The translations under genes were made by a program, and so were the position numbers. Below, in pieces: positions 1-8,935 of a stretch of DNA of 64,000 bases. The DNA comes from Ruegeria_C sp041537925 (GTDB taxonomy: Bacteria; Pseudomonadota; Alphaproteobacteria; Rhodobacterales; Rhodobacteraceae): NCBI RefSeq assembly GCF_041537925.1, contig NZ_JBGOSH010000009.1, forward strand, positions 62,001 through 126,000, read 5' to 3'. The notes beneath the pieces were generated by a model. It worked only from the letters and a program-made list of their open reading frames with translations. It was not told where the DNA came from and did not search any database. Each line of letters opens with the position of its first letter. Position 1 is the stretch's first letter.

Positions 1-188
1 AGAATATCTGGTGCTGCACCTGCAGGAGCTCGTTTTTGACGAATTTTCGTATCGACTGGGTTCACTGACACGGCCTGCACCTTGATCAACAAGTCGTGCC
101 CCTTCGGCGTCGGTCTGTCGGTATCGAAGTCGATTAAGGCATCCGCCCGATCAATCGACCCTGTCTCACGGTATCCCACGGCTTTCAT
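1..188 (-). CDS. Zinc-type alcohol dehydrogenase / quinone reductase-like protein, 5' part only
   Basis: Only the first 62 codons are present; the gene runs off the left edge. The N-terminus reads MKAVGYRETGSIDR and continues to a segment ending SVNPVDTKIR, typical of the GroES-like start of the zinc-type alcohol dehydrogenase / NADPH:quinone reductase superfamily (YogA/ZADH type). Members reduce quinones or enones with NAD(P)H in the cytosol. The quinol-monooxygenase-like gene lies 26 bases upstream on the same strand, so the two are probably co-transcribed, and a LysR regulator diverges from them. The nucleotide-binding half is not visible, so substrate and cofactor cannot be judged. Confidence 0.75.
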   Translation of the reverse strand, partial: MKAVGYRETGSIDRADALIDFDTDRPTPKGHDLLIKVQAVSVNPVDTKIRQKRAPAGAAPDI

Positions 189-214
189 AACGTGCTCCTT
201 TGTCCGGTTCTGTA

Positions 215-505
215 TCAACCGATGACTGTCATCTCATTCAACGTGAACTCTGCAACGGCGCCCTCTGTTGCTTCCAGGTAAGCCGCAAGGTGCTGAGCAC
301 CCATGTGGCTTTGCCAAAGCTCTCGGCTTTCCCAATTTTCGTAGAACACAAAATGAGCCGGGTTGTCGTTGTCCTGGTGCAGGTCATAGTTAATGCAACC
401 CTCTTCGGCACGGGTTATGTCGATGAGCTTGATGAGCTCGGCCTTTACGAGGTCAATCTTGTCGGGGTTGGCTTTGATGTTGGCGACGATTGTCAGCTTG
501 GCCAT
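215..505 (-). CDS. Putative quinol monooxygenase (ABM/YgiN-like)
   Basis: A 96-residue single-domain protein with the antibiotic biosynthesis monooxygenase (ABM) pattern: N-terminal strand AKLTIVANIKANPDK, the central segment EEGCINYDLHQDND, then FVFYENWESRELWQSHM. These ferredoxin-like-fold proteins work as cofactor-free dimers on quinols or related aromatics. Start ATG at 505 has AGGGAC about nine bases upstream. It precedes the alcohol dehydrogenase-like gene by 26 bases in the same direction and diverges from a LysR regulator, a layout common for inducible quinone or electrophile detoxification units. The substrate is unknown. Confidence 0.85.
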   Translation of the reverse strand: MAKLTIVANIKANPDKIDLVKAELIKLIDITRAEEGCINYDLHQDNDNPAHFVFYENWESRELWQSHMGAQHLAAYLEATEGAVAEFTLNEMTVIG

Positions 506-609
506 TGAAATAGGTCCCTTGTGTATTTCAGCGATGTGCTGGATTTACGCCGCAATCTTTTCGGGATAAACGGGGTAGGATCGGACATATAATCCGGAAT
601 TTCCGTTTA

Positions 610-1497
610 ATGCTTCTTGACAACCTTCGCCTCTTCCTGACCATCGCCGAGAAAGGCAGCCTTGTAGCAGCAGCCCGAGAGACAGGGATGTCGAGCACAA
701 CTGTCTCCGAACGGCTCGCTGCGCTGGAAACACACTACGGTGTGGTATTGTTCAACCGAACGACACGCTCAATCAGCCTGACCGAAGAGGGTCGGGTTCT
801 GGTCGATGGCGCCAAGAGCGTTCTCAGTGAAGTCACAGACCTCGACACCCGCATTCGCCACGGTGCCGAAACCCTTTCTGGCCTGATCCGCGTCAGTGCG
901 CCAATCGATTTAGGTCGTGGAGTCGTTTCTGATGTAATCGCCGAATTCACCGAAGAGAACCCGGCTGTGTCCATAGAACTGTCGCTATCCGATGGCTATG
1001 TCGACCTCGTAGGTCAGGGTTTTGACCTGGCTGTTCGGTTTGGGGACATCACCGACAGCGCGCTCCGAATACGTAACCTCGGGAGCTACCAGCGGTTCGT
1101 CTGCGCAGCACCCATCTATCTGGCGTCGTACGGAGCACCGGAACGGCCCGAAGATCTCGCAAATCATAACTGCCTGGTAATGCGTTTTGGTGGTTCGCTC
1201 GATAACGTTTGGGAGTTCGGCGCAGGCGCTGAGCGTCAGCTTATCCCAGTCAAGGGAAACCGAATTGTAAATGATGGCTCGCTTATCCGCAGTTGGGCTC
1301 TGGCAGGCCATGGCATTGTGCTGAAATCGGAACTGGATGTTGGCGAAGATGTCAGAACCGGAAAGCTGGTAGCCCTGTTAGGTGACTTCCTCCCACCGCC
1401 CAAGCCGCTACAAATGATGTTCCCACCCAGCCGAGCCCAACCTCGACGCGTGGCAGCGTTCGCACAGCATCTACGCCGCAAGATGGGTGCGATATAA
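610..1497 (+). CDS. LysR family transcriptional regulator
   Basis: A 295-residue protein of normal LysR length. The winged helix-turn-helix covers about residues 1-60 (RLFLTIAEKGSLVAAARE, then TTVSERLAALE and LFNRTTRSISLTEEG), followed by a periplasmic-binding-protein-like effector domain from about residue 90. It diverges from the ABM/alcohol dehydrogenase pair, which it probably controls; the 104-base gap contains TATAAT at 588-593, 16 bases before the ATG. The effector cannot be read from sequence. LysR proteins next to quinone reductases often respond to quinones, but that is inference. Confidence 0.93.
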   Translation: MLLDNLRLFLTIAEKGSLVAAARETGMSSTTVSERLAALETHYGVVLFNRTTRSISLTEEGRVLVDGAKSVLSEVTDLDTRIRHGAETLSGLIRVSAPIDLGRGVVSDVIAEFTEENPAVSIELSLSDGYVDLVGQGFDLAVRFGDITDSALRIRNLGSYQRFVCAAPIYLASYGAPERPEDLANHNCLVMRFGGSLDNVWEFGAGAERQLIPVKGNRIVNDGSLIRSWALAGHGIVLKSELDVGEDVRTGKLVALLGDFLPPPKPLQMMFPPSRAQPRRVAAFAQHLRRKMGAI

Positions 1498-1543
1498 CCC
1501 AGACCGGAACAGGCAGCTACAGATTATTCCGGGGGTCAATTCT

Positions 1544-2056
1544 TCAGCGCGCAGTTTCAAGATCACTCAACGACCCACCGCCCCGTTGGAAATCGCGCCA
1601 GACCCAGACCATTCGATCCACAAACCACATTTTGCCGCCTGAGATCATAACAATGCCAAGACACGTGAACCCGATATCAAACTTCCACAGCCCATAAGCG
1701 AAGGGTACGAGACCCAACCCGCTTCCTACAGCCAGTGCTTTGGCAATTCTCTTGTGATGCACTGAAACCGTGTCGCGGTGCCGCAGCCACACGCGTTCAC
1801 CTAGCACGCCTTGCGCCGACCAGCTGTCAAAGTTTTTGGGTTGTGGAAACACGCGCGGGTTCAACCAGATCCAGACGAGAACGAAAGCCATGGCTCCCCA
1901 TGCCCAGCCGCCCACCCAGGGGCGGCTCCAGATTGCCACAGCCAAGAGCGGCAGTGGCGTCAACACACGAGTCCAGACCGACCATGGATTGGCATGACGC
2001 AGCCAAACCTCGTCTTTCATCCCCATAAGACGCTCGGAAAACCGAACTATATCCAT
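1544..2056 (-). CDS. Small membrane protein, DUF6653-like
   Basis: About 170 residues from ATG at 2056, which has GGAG nine bases upstream; a GTG start at 2080 would add eight residues but lacks a ribosome binding site. The protein starts with a soluble part containing EVWLRHANPWSVWTR, followed by hydrophobic segments (LPLLAVAIWSRPW, GAMAFVLVWIWLNP), and a second pair around GSGLGLVPFAYGLW and GFTCLGIVMISGG, so about four membrane spans. I associate the RHANPWSVWTR motif with a family catalogued, from memory, as DUF6653. No function is known. It is convergent with the LysR gene and stands alone. Confidence 0.72.
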   Translation of the reverse strand: MDIVRFSERLMGMKDEVWLRHANPWSVWTRVLTPLPLLAVAIWSRPWVGGWAWGAMAFVLVWIWLNPRVFPQPKNFDSWSAQGVLGERVWLRHRDTVSVHHKRIAKALAVGSGLGLVPFAYGLWKFDIGFTCLGIVMISGGKMWFVDRMVWVWRDFQRGGGSLSDLETAR

Positions 2057-2195
2057 ACGTTCAACTCCGAAGATCAGCACGCGTGTCGGCGTGTTTGCAT
2101 ATTCAAAACGTCTCTCGAACTGTTTTCGCTACCGCCGACGAGTTGTGTCGGTTCCATTCTAGACAATGCGACCCGAGACACCGATACAGACGTTA

Positions 2196-3092
2196 TCAAG
2201 GCGCGGCCTTCTCGAATATTTCTATTACCCAATCGAGAAAGACTCGTACACGAGGTGAAAGCTGTCTGCTTTGGGGATAATATGCGGCCAGCGCTATTGG
2301 CGGTGGTGGCGCATTTGGCAAGACTTCGACCAGTCGCCCAGCATCAAGGTCTGTGAGAAACCGGTACTTAGGCGCCTGGGCGATGCCAAACCCTTCTCTG
2401 ACCAAATGGTGTACAGTGTCGGCGTCATTTGCGGTGACCAATGCCGGCAACATTACTTCCTCAAACTGTTCTCCTACCTTAAACTCCAGTGGCATGGCGG
2501 TGCCGGTGCGCGAGGATAGAAAGCCAACCATTCGGTGATCTTTCAGATCGTTCACCGACATGGGAGTGCCAAACTTGGCCAGATACTCCGGGCTTGCACA
2601 GGTGATCTCCGGAAGGTCTGCCAGGTGTCTTGTGATCATTCCGCTATCATCAGGAATTCCGGCACGGATGACGCAATCAACGCCCTCGCGCACCAGATCC
2701 ACCAGGCGCTCTGTCTGACCGAGTTGAAGGGTGATCTTGGGGTATTTCGCAAGGAAATCAGCCAGGTGAGGTAGCAGGAATACCCTTGTCAGAGTGCCAG
2801 GGGCATCAATGCGCAGCAAACCTGAGGGCTCGTGCCCGCGCAGTGCACCTTCAGCCTCCTCTAGATCAGCCAAAATGGACGCGCATCTTTGGTAATAGGC
2901 CTGCCCATCTGGCGTTGGAGCCACGTGGCGTGTCGTGCGATCCAGTAGCCGACTACCAAGGTCACGCTCTAGTCTCTGAATGGCTTCGCTTGCAGTGGAC
3001 CGGGGAATGTTCAGGTCAGCAGCTGCCTGTGTGAAGCTACCGCGTTCCAGCACCCGAACAAACAGTCGCATGGTTTCAAGTCTATCGATCAT
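2196..3092 (-). CDS. LysR family transcriptional regulator
   Basis: 298 residues with an N-terminal HTH (LETMRLFVRVLERGSFTQAA, then STASEAIQRLERDLG and LLDRTTRHVAPTPDG) and a C-terminal effector-binding domain. The subtype resembles the large LysR group that regulates divergent oxidoreductases (AaeR/DmlR-like). Its 5' end faces the SDR gene at 3186 across 93 bases, so it is the probable regulator of that SDR and the broken tautomerase behind it. The effector is unknown. Confidence 0.93.
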   Translation of the reverse strand: MIDRLETMRLFVRVLERGSFTQAAADLNIPRSTASEAIQRLERDLGSRLLDRTTRHVAPTPDGQAYYQRCASILADLEEAEGALRGHEPSGLLRIDAPGTLTRVFLLPHLADFLAKYPKITLQLGQTERLVDLVREGVDCVIRAGIPDDSGMITRHLADLPEITCASPEYLAKFGTPMSVNDLKDHRMVGFLSSRTGTAMPLEFKVGEQFEEVMLPALVTANDADTVHHLVREGFGIAQAPKYRFLTDLDAGRLVEVLPNAPPPPIALAAYYPQSRQLSPRVRVFLDWVIEIFEKAAP

Positions 3093-3185
3093 TGTTCGCT
3101 TTTACCGAATTGTCATTCCAAAACAAGCTAGATTATCTGGCCCATCTCCCCGTCTATCTTCGCTTCAAACAGAAAGGAGATTGAC

Positions 3186-3923
3186 ATGTTACACGAACAA
3201 CGAACGGCTATTGTAACCGGCGCCAGCAAAGGGATTGGTGCAGCTATCGCACTCCGCCTGGCTCAGGATGGCCATGCAATCATTGCCAATTACGCGAGTG
3301 ATGAGGTTGGAGCGAACGAGATTGTAGACGCTATCAAAAAAGCTGGCGGCCAAGCAATCGCAGTTCAGGGTGACATCTCCGACGCATCTTGCATGCCACG
3401 ATTGTTCGATGCGGCTGATCAGGAATTTGGCTCCGTCGATGTTCTGGTCAACAACGCGGGTATTATGCGCCTGAGTGCAGTTGCATCTACATCTGATGCT
3501 GACTTTGAGGCTCACTGCGCCATCAACATTGGCGGTGTCTTTCGCGGCATGCGCGAGGCTGCCAACCGCATGAATGAAGGCGGTGCGATCATTAGCCTGT
3601 CCTCCAGTGTAGTTGGACTCTATCAGCCGACATACGGGGTCTATGCGGCGACAAAAGCTGCGGTGGAAGCGATGACCCATGTGCTGGCCAAAGAACTGGG
3701 CTCACGTGACATCACCGTGAATGCCGTAGCGCCTGGGCCGGTTGGGACCGACCTTTTTATCACAGGAAAGCCCGAAGGGGTGATTGAGAGTATCAAAGAA
3801 ATGAACCCATTTGGTCGACTCGGAACGCCCGAAGACATTGCAGCCGCGGTTTCGCTTCTGGTCGGACCTGATGGCCGCTGGATCAGTGGTCAAACACTGC
3901 GTGCCAATGGCGGAATCGTCTAA
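3186..3923 (+). CDS. SDR family NAD(P)-dependent oxidoreductase (classical)
   Basis: 245 residues. The cofactor motif TGASKGIG is at 11-18, NNAG at 89-92, the catalytic serine near 140, and Tyr153/Lys157 in YAATK, so the classical SDR triad is complete. The segment AVAPGPVGTDLF matches 3-ketoacyl-ACP-reductase-like SDRs. The start ATG has AAAGGAGA six bases upstream. It is divergent from a LysR gene and is followed after 24 bases by a tautomerase-family gene with a premature stop, together resembling an inducible detoxification operon. The substrate cannot be assigned. Confidence 0.92.
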   Translation: MLHEQRTAIVTGASKGIGAAIALRLAQDGHAIIANYASDEVGANEIVDAIKKAGGQAIAVQGDISDASCMPRLFDAADQEFGSVDVLVNNAGIMRLSAVASTSDADFEAHCAINIGGVFRGMREAANRMNEGGAIISLSSSVVGLYQPTYGVYAATKAAVEAMTHVLAKELGSRDITVNAVAPGPVGTDLFITGKPEGVIESIKEMNPFGRLGTPEDIAAAVSLLVGPDGRWISGQTLRANGGIV

Positions 3924-3947
3924 ATCTTCTCACGAAAGGAAATCGCA

Positions 3948-4160
3948 ATGCCATTTGCCTACTACTAACTTCCGCAGGCCTCGCTAACAACAGATCAAAA
4001 AGAGGACCTGATCCATAAAACGACAGAACTGATGGTCGGCTTCTTTGGAGAGGTGGTGCGCCCGACCACGATGGTCCTGATCGAAGAGGTTGAAGACGGT
4101 GGATACGGCCGTGCAGACGAGGTGTTTGTGATGCCGGAAGAGTATCGCGCTAAGGAGTAA
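3948..4160 (+). pseudogene. 4-oxalocrotonate tautomerase family gene interrupted by an in-frame stop
   Basis: The frame from ATG at 3948 reads MPFAYY, then TAA at codon 7 (3966-3968), then continues open for 63 codons to TAA at 4158. The downstream part contains LTTDQKEDLIHKTTELMVG and RPTTMVLIEEV, ending GYGRADEVFVMPEEYRAKE, a recognisable tautomerase-family small protein. Proline 2, the catalytic Pro-1 of the family, is encoded before the stop, so a downstream restart would give an inactive product. A good ribosome binding site (GAAAGGA) precedes the ATG, and the gene follows the SDR gene. Either a recent nonsense mutation or a sequencing error; readthrough is less likely. Confidence 0.8.
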
Positions 4161-4221
4161 GCCAATTCAATCGCAGGGTAGTGTCCCAAAACGCTGTCCT
4201 CCACTATGGAACCACGAAAGA

Positions 4222-5127
4222 CTATTGTGTTGCGATTGTCTTCGAATAACGCGCTGGAGGGCATCCTACATAGCGGGAAAATGCGGTGCTGAATGCACTG
4301 GAGGACCCATATCCGGTCTGAGCAGAGATTTCGGCAATGCTGAGATCGCCCGCGCGAAGCATGTGCTTTGCCAATGTCATTCGCCAGTTCTGCAAATAGC
4401 TCATTGGGGGCATTCCCATGACGCCTTCGAACCGTGTGAAGAATGCAGATCGGGATAGCCCGGCTTCGGTTGCAAGAGCTTGAACAGTCCAGCTGTGAGC
4501 CGGAGCCGCGTGCATGGCTCGCAAACTGGGTCCAACCCGCACGTCTGCCAATCCATGCAAAAGGCCAGCAGCCGGGGCCGGGTCCGCGCTAGAGCGGAAG
4601 GCCTCGATCAGTAGGACTTGCAACAGATTCTCGACGATCACATCTCGCGCCGGCCTGTTTGCGCGTGCTTCATCGCGAACAAGCCCCGTCAGTGCAGCCA
4701 GCCGACCCTCACCGCGAACAAAGATCAGGTCTGGTAGCAATGAGACCAAGAGATCGGCATCCGGGCTGGCAAAGGTGCAGTGTCCTACGAGTTGTTGAAC
4801 CTCTGGATCCGCATCAGCCGCCCCGAGCCGGAAAATACCGTCTTCGCCCTCCACTGGGTGGTTGACCAAATCAGCAGGTGGTGGAGGATCCATGCTTGAA
4901 AAGGTGAAGGACTTAACCGCAGGGATAAGCACAAAGTCACCCGCATTCAAAACCAGTGGTTCTTTCCCTTCGACCTCCAGGCACGCACGTCCGGTAAGAA
5001 GTGAGCAGTAGAAGGCCTCGTTTACATCCTCACGATGCACCCGAAATGGTCCCGATGCATGCACCAGTTTGGAATAGGACGCTTTGGGTTGTAGCAGGGT
5101 GATGATTTCAGAGAAAGGATCTGCCAT
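4222..5127 (-). CDS. AraC family transcriptional regulator with cupin sensor domain
   Basis: 301 residues. The N-terminal half (about 1-180) is a cupin-type sensor with the segment PLVLNAGDFVLIPAVKSFTF. The C-terminal 100 residues hold two AraC HTHs (VQALATEAGLSRSAFFTRFE, and LSIAEISAQTGYGSSSAFST followed by FSRYVGCPPARYSK). It belongs to the group that controls adjacent oxidoreductases. It diverges from the SDR at 5223 across a 95-base AT-rich gap with TATAAT at 5167-5172, and most likely regulates it. Confidence 0.92.
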   Translation of the reverse strand: MADPFSEIITLLQPKASYSKLVHASGPFRVHREDVNEAFYCSLLTGRACLEVEGKEPLVLNAGDFVLIPAVKSFTFSSMDPPPPADLVNHPVEGEDGIFRLGAADADPEVQQLVGHCTFASPDADLLVSLLPDLIFVRGEGRLAALTGLVRDEARANRPARDVIVENLLQVLLIEAFRSSADPAPAAGLLHGLADVRVGPSLRAMHAAPAHSWTVQALATEAGLSRSAFFTRFEGVMGMPPMSYLQNWRMTLAKHMLRAGDLSIAEISAQTGYGSSSAFSTAFSRYVGCPPARYSKTIATQ

Positions 5128-5222
5128 TTCGGACCATTGATAAAAAGAAGCGGACTACTGATTATATATAATACTGCCGACGTCGTCTATTTTCAAGGCA
5201 TCAACAAGTAGGAGACAACGTC

Positions 5223-5972
5223 ATGAAGACCGTATTGATCACAGGATGTTCTTCGGGATTTGGGCTGGAGACTGCGCGCTTCTTTCTCGAACAGGGCTGG
5301 TCGGTAATCGCGACAATGCGCAGGCCAGATGAGACCCTTTTGCCGTCCTCGGATCGTTTGACGATCCTGCCATTGGATATCGCGGACAGCGAGAGCATCA
5401 CAAAGGCAGTGGAAGCTGCTGGCCCCATCGACGCCTTGGTGAACAATGCAGGCGTGGGCTGGCTTTCCCCTTTTGAGGGCACATCAGAAGATAACCTGCG
5501 ACGGATTTTTGAGACCAACACGTTCGGCACCATGGAAATGGTCCGTGCCGTGCTGCCACAATTGCGCGCTACGGGATCAGGGGTGATCGTGAATGTCTCT
5601 TCCAGCGTCACACTCAAACCGCTGCCACTGGCTTCGGTCTACACGGCCAGCAAAGCTGCGGTGAACGCCTTCACCGAATGCCTTTCCTTTGAACTGGCCC
5701 CTGTGGGTATTCGGACCCATATCGTTCTACCAGGTCAGGCCCCGACAACGAATTTTGGCAAGAACGCAATGGCAATGATGTCAGAATCCAATGACGCGCC
5801 TGAAGACTACAAGCCGTTCGTCGAGCAGACTATGGCCGCCTTCATGAACGCTGAAGGGAAAGAATTCACCTTCTCAGAGGATGTCGTGCAGGCAATCTGG
5901 AGAGCCGTCACCGACAGCACATGCCCACTTCGGATCCCTGCCGGAAAGGACTCTGTCGCACTGGCGGCGTGA
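5223..5972 (+). CDS. SDR family oxidoreductase (classical)
   Basis: 249 residues. TGCSSGFG is at 7-14 (cofactor binding), NNAG at 74-77, the active-site serine around 127, and Tyr140/Lys144 in YTASK. This type (ITGCSSGFG, acidic-poor first loop with ATMRRPDE) usually prefers NADPH. The ribosome binding site TAGGAGA precedes the ATG. It is divergent from an AraC regulator, and a strong terminator follows at 6015, so it is probably a monocistronic, AraC-controlled reductase. The substrate is unknown. Confidence 0.92.
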   Translation: MKTVLITGCSSGFGLETARFFLEQGWSVIATMRRPDETLLPSSDRLTILPLDIADSESITKAVEAAGPIDALVNNAGVGWLSPFEGTSEDNLRRIFETNTFGTMEMVRAVLPQLRATGSGVIVNVSSSVTLKPLPLASVYTASKAAVNAFTECLSFELAPVGIRTHIVLPGQAPTTNFGKNAMAMMSESNDAPEDYKPFVEQTMAAFMNAEGKEFTFSEDVVQAIWRAVTDSTCPLRIPAGKDSVALAA

Positions 5973-6014
5973 TACCCTCAACAATAAGAAGAAACCCTCT
6001 CGAAAAACTAGCAT

Positions 6015-6039
6015 GGCCGACCTCAATGGTCGGCCTTTT
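6015..6039 (+). terminator. Intrinsic terminator after the SDR gene
   Basis: A perfect 8-bp stem GGCCGACC / GGTCGGCC with loop TCAAT is followed directly by TTTT. It sits 43 bases after the SDR stop and just before the convergent MetF-like gene ends at 6043. On the other strand the T-run is only partial, so it mainly serves the plus strand. Confidence 0.85.
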
Positions 6040-6042
6040 GCC

Positions 6043-6921
6043 TCAGGCCAGCATTTTGCTCGAAGCGCCCCGAACTTGCCGCGCCTTAATCGCAGTAAGC
6101 CACTCAACGGCAGCCTTCGTGCCACCAAAGGGATAAAGGTGAACCGCAACATCAGCTAAATTGCGTCGTTGCAGCCCTTGTTCGATCAAGCAGACCAGAC
6201 GGGAGAAATCGACAATCCCGTCCACGGTGTCACTCACGTTGATCAACCCGCCAGCCGAAACCCCAAATGAGCGTGCAAACCTGAGCAGGAGATCCCTTTT
6301 AGTCGGCCCTGGTATCCCAATTTGGATGGTCTGGCTAACACCAACGTTTCGAAGCTGGCTTATCCAGTTGAGAATTCTGATTGGATCATAGGCAAGTTGA
6401 GTTGTTATGCTCACGCTGCATCCGTAGGACTCCAAAAGTCTTACCTTCTGCTCCAGTAGGGCCACGTCCGAACGATAACCTATGGCAGCGTTCCCCTCAG
6501 GAAAACCCGGCAAGGTGACCCTCTTGATCGCATACTTTTCAATCCACTCCGTTCGAAGGAGATCCATCATGTTGTTGAATGGACCCGACGCATCAGATGG
6601 GTCACCGCCAACGACCATGACTTGTCCTTGTGCACCGGCAAACCGGAGTTTTTCGGTCAGGTCAAACAAGTGCTTCTTTGATTGAAGGCGACGAGCAGCA
6701 AATATTGGCACCGGCAATAGTCCGACATCGTCGATCCGGCGCACCGTTCGCAACCGGTCGTAATCATCCTCATCGTTCAGCCAGGCCACATTGACAGGGG
6801 TTCTCGCAGGAATAAGTGACGCGGCTGATGTGAGATCCGCAATTGTTTTTCCTGTCGCCTCAAGTGAATAGAAATCCAAATCCATCAAGGAAACCATCCT
6901 TTGAAAGGGCTGAGAACTCAT
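6043..6921 (-). CDS. Methylenetetrahydrofolate reductase-like protein (MetF superfamily)
   Basis: 292 residues with the TIM-barrel pattern of the MTHFR family: early VNVAWLNDEDDYDRL, central QVMVVGGDPSD (where MetF has its RGD segment), TLPGFPEGN (comparable to the YPEGHP segment), and SITTQLAYDP (comparable to ITQMFFD). Canonical MetF makes 5-methyl-THF using FAD and NAD(P)H. This copy is divergent from housekeeping MetF and has no methionine synthase gene nearby. Roseobacters carry several MTHFR-like paralogues in one-carbon and methylated-substrate metabolism, so its reaction is uncertain. The DUF983 gene lies upstream on the same strand, so the two may be co-transcribed. Confidence 0.8.
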   Translation of the reverse strand: MSSQPFQRMVSLMDLDFYSLEATGKTIADLTSAASLIPARTPVNVAWLNDEDDYDRLRTVRRIDDVGLLPVPIFAARRLQSKKHLFDLTEKLRFAGAQGQVMVVGGDPSDASGPFNNMMDLLRTEWIEKYAIKRVTLPGFPEGNAAIGYRSDVALLEQKVRLLESYGCSVSITTQLAYDPIRILNWISQLRNVGVSQTIQIGIPGPTKRDLLLRFARSFGVSAGGLINVSDTVDGIVDFSRLVCLIEQGLQRRNLADVAVHLYPFGGTKAAVEWLTAIKARQVRGASSKMLA

Positions 6922-6936
6922 TGGGAGGGCGGCTGG

Positions 6937-7326
6937 CTAGAACCCGTGCATGCGTTTGGCCCATTGGTATCCGACAATCAGGCCCTTCATGACCGGCAGC
7001 AGTGCCAAGGCACCTACAACTGCAATCACAGACATGCTGAGTGCCAAGACCCAGGGTTCTGGCCTCCATGTCACCCATGCGATGTGCAACGCGAACCCCA
7101 TAAGGTGGCCTACGATCAGGATCGTAAGATAAGCCGGACCATCATCAGCCCGCTGATGGCTCAGATCCAAACCGCAATTCGAGCACTCATCGTTCACTTT
7201 GATGTAGCTATGCAGCAGTTTTCCTTCTCCGCACTTGGGGCACTTGAGGCGCATCCCATTTATGATCGCGGGTTTGATGGGGCGCTCTTCGCTGTCGTCG
7301 TGGGCGTCAATTGCAAGGTCGGACAT
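6937..7326 (-). CDS. DUF983 family zinc-ribbon membrane protein
   Basis: 129 residues from ATG at 7324-7326, preceded by AAGGAGAT, reading MSDLAIDAHD. A zinc-ribbon-like pair of CxxC motifs (CPKCGEGKLL and CSNCGLDLS) is followed by the DUF983 signature HQRADDGPAYLTILIVGH and two transmembrane helices (YLTILIVGHLMGFALHIAWV and LALSMSVIAVVGALALLPVM). Members are widespread single-copy membrane proteins of alphaproteobacteria without an established function. A much longer open frame exists upstream, but this start is the one with a binding site and family fit. Confidence 0.88.
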   Translation of the reverse strand: MSDLAIDAHDDSEERPIKPAIINGMRLKCPKCGEGKLLHSYIKVNDECSNCGLDLSHQRADDGPAYLTILIVGHLMGFALHIAWVTWRPEPWVLALSMSVIAVVGALALLPVMKGLIVGYQWAKRMHGF

Positions 7327-7446
7327 CTTTGATCTCCTTCGGTTGCGCCTCAGATAGTTTATCTTCAAACAAAATGCAATCAATAGCCAATCAATATTCC
7401 GGCAAGTGCGACAATATGTTGAAATACGCCTGTAATATGGGTAAAG

Positions 7447-8856
7447 GTGACAGACACAATCTTCTATATTGAATGGAATGATGCCTTGAAGCCATGGACA
7501 CCGAACCTGCAAGACGACGGGAAACCACTCTATGTCCAGATCGCGGAAGCGATCAGACATGATGTAGAGACAGGTGTGCTTGATGCAGGTGACAGGCTTC
7601 CGCCTCAACGCAGCGTCGCCAAGCTTGTTGGATTAGACTTCACAACTGTGTCTCGCGGGTATTCTGAGGCCGCAAAGCGAGGGTATATCGACACCTTTGT
7701 CGGGCGGGGCTCGTTTATCCGAAAGCATGAAGAAACATCAGAAAAAGCAGACCCACGTCGCGCGCTGGAAGAAGACCCGAACATGAACATGCCCCCGGAG
7801 CCAGATGATCCGGTTCTGGTGGCCCGCATGGAGCAAGGCCTTACCCACGTCGCTGCGAACCTTGTTCCATTGCTTCGCTACCAATCCATTATTGGCAGCC
7901 GGCAGGATCGAGAAACAGCGGCGCGTTGGATGAACATCAATGGTATCGATGTTACAGCGGACCAATTGGCAATAACGCCCGGCGCACATGCCAGTCTTCT
8001 GTCGATCCTGTTTTTGCTCTCCAAGCCAGGAGACACCGTGCTCTGTGAGTGTGTGACCTATCCAGGTATTCGTGCCATCGCGGCCCAACTTGGTATTCGG
8101 CTTGTCGGCGTGAGCTCAGATAACTGCGGTATTCTCCCTTATGAACTGGATGCTGCCATCCAAGAGCACGCACCTTCTGCGCTTTATCTGAACCCGACGC
8201 TGCAAAACCCTCTGACGCTTACAATTCCAAAGGATCGGCGTGAGCAGATCGCGTCCGTTTTGGTTAGGTACGGTTTGCCTTTGATTGAAGATGACGCTTG
8301 CCGTTTTGTGTCGTCAGATGCGCCACCGCCTATCTCACAGCAGATTCCCGAATTGGGGTGGTACATCGCGGGTCTTTCCAAATGTTTGGGCGCTGGTTTG
8401 AGGCTTGCGCTTACGGTGGTTCCGTCTGGGCTGTCGAAAACCCACTTCACGCGGGCTTTGCAGGCATCGAATGTCATGGCGTCACCAATCACAACAGCTT
8501 TGATGGCGCGATGGGCCGAGGATGGTACAGCCGCGGCGGTGCAGAAGTTCGTCCGTAAGGAGGCGAACCGCAGACAGAATCTTGCGGCCAAGATCATGCA
8601 GGACCAAGACTTCGTGGGTAACAACGAAGCATTCAATATCTGGCTCAAGCTGCCCGAAGGGGCCAGCCGAGCTGACGTGATGAGTCACATGGCCAATCGC
8701 CAAATCGGAGTTATGCCCAGTAACGCCTTTACCGTAACCGGTACACCCGACGAAGCGGTCAGGGTGTGCCTGGGAGGCCCAGTCTCATACAGCCAGCTGA
8801 CTGAAGATCTCGAAGCACTAAACTATGCGATCACCCATCAAAATTGGGTTCCCTAA
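7447..8856 (+). CDS. MocR/PdxR-type GntR regulator with aminotransferase-like domain
   Basis: 469 residues from a GTG start. A GntR winged helix lies at about 25-95 (PLYVQIAEAIRHDVETGVLD, RLPPQRSVAKLVGLDFTTVS), joined to a fold-type I aminotransferase domain (about 120-465) with YLNPTLQNPLT, IEDDACR and the PLP-lysine segment GLSKCLGAGLRL. MocR proteins use PLP or amino acid adducts as effectors and usually do not catalyse transamination. The downstream gene is a methionine aminopeptidase 79 bases away on the same strand; whether it is a target is unknown. Confidence 0.92.
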   Translation: MTDTIFYIEWNDALKPWTPNLQDDGKPLYVQIAEAIRHDVETGVLDAGDRLPPQRSVAKLVGLDFTTVSRGYSEAAKRGYIDTFVGRGSFIRKHEETSEKADPRRALEEDPNMNMPPEPDDPVLVARMEQGLTHVAANLVPLLRYQSIIGSRQDRETAARWMNINGIDVTADQLAITPGAHASLLSILFLLSKPGDTVLCECVTYPGIRAIAAQLGIRLVGVSSDNCGILPYELDAAIQEHAPSALYLNPTLQNPLTLTIPKDRREQIASVLVRYGLPLIEDDACRFVSSDAPPPISQQIPELGWYIAGLSKCLGAGLRLALTVVPSGLSKTHFTRALQASNVMASPITTALMARWAEDGTAAAVQKFVRKEANRRQNLAAKIMQDQDFVGNNEAFNIWLKLPEGASRADVMSHMANRQIGVMPSNAFTVTGTPDEAVRVCLGGPVSYSQLTEDLEALNYAITHQNWVP

Positions 8857-8935
8857 ACAGTCTTTTGACTCCGAAACAAAAACGAGACGCAATGTGGTTA
8901 CCATCAGAGCCGAAAGCCTGGTGGTGAGCTGAAAG

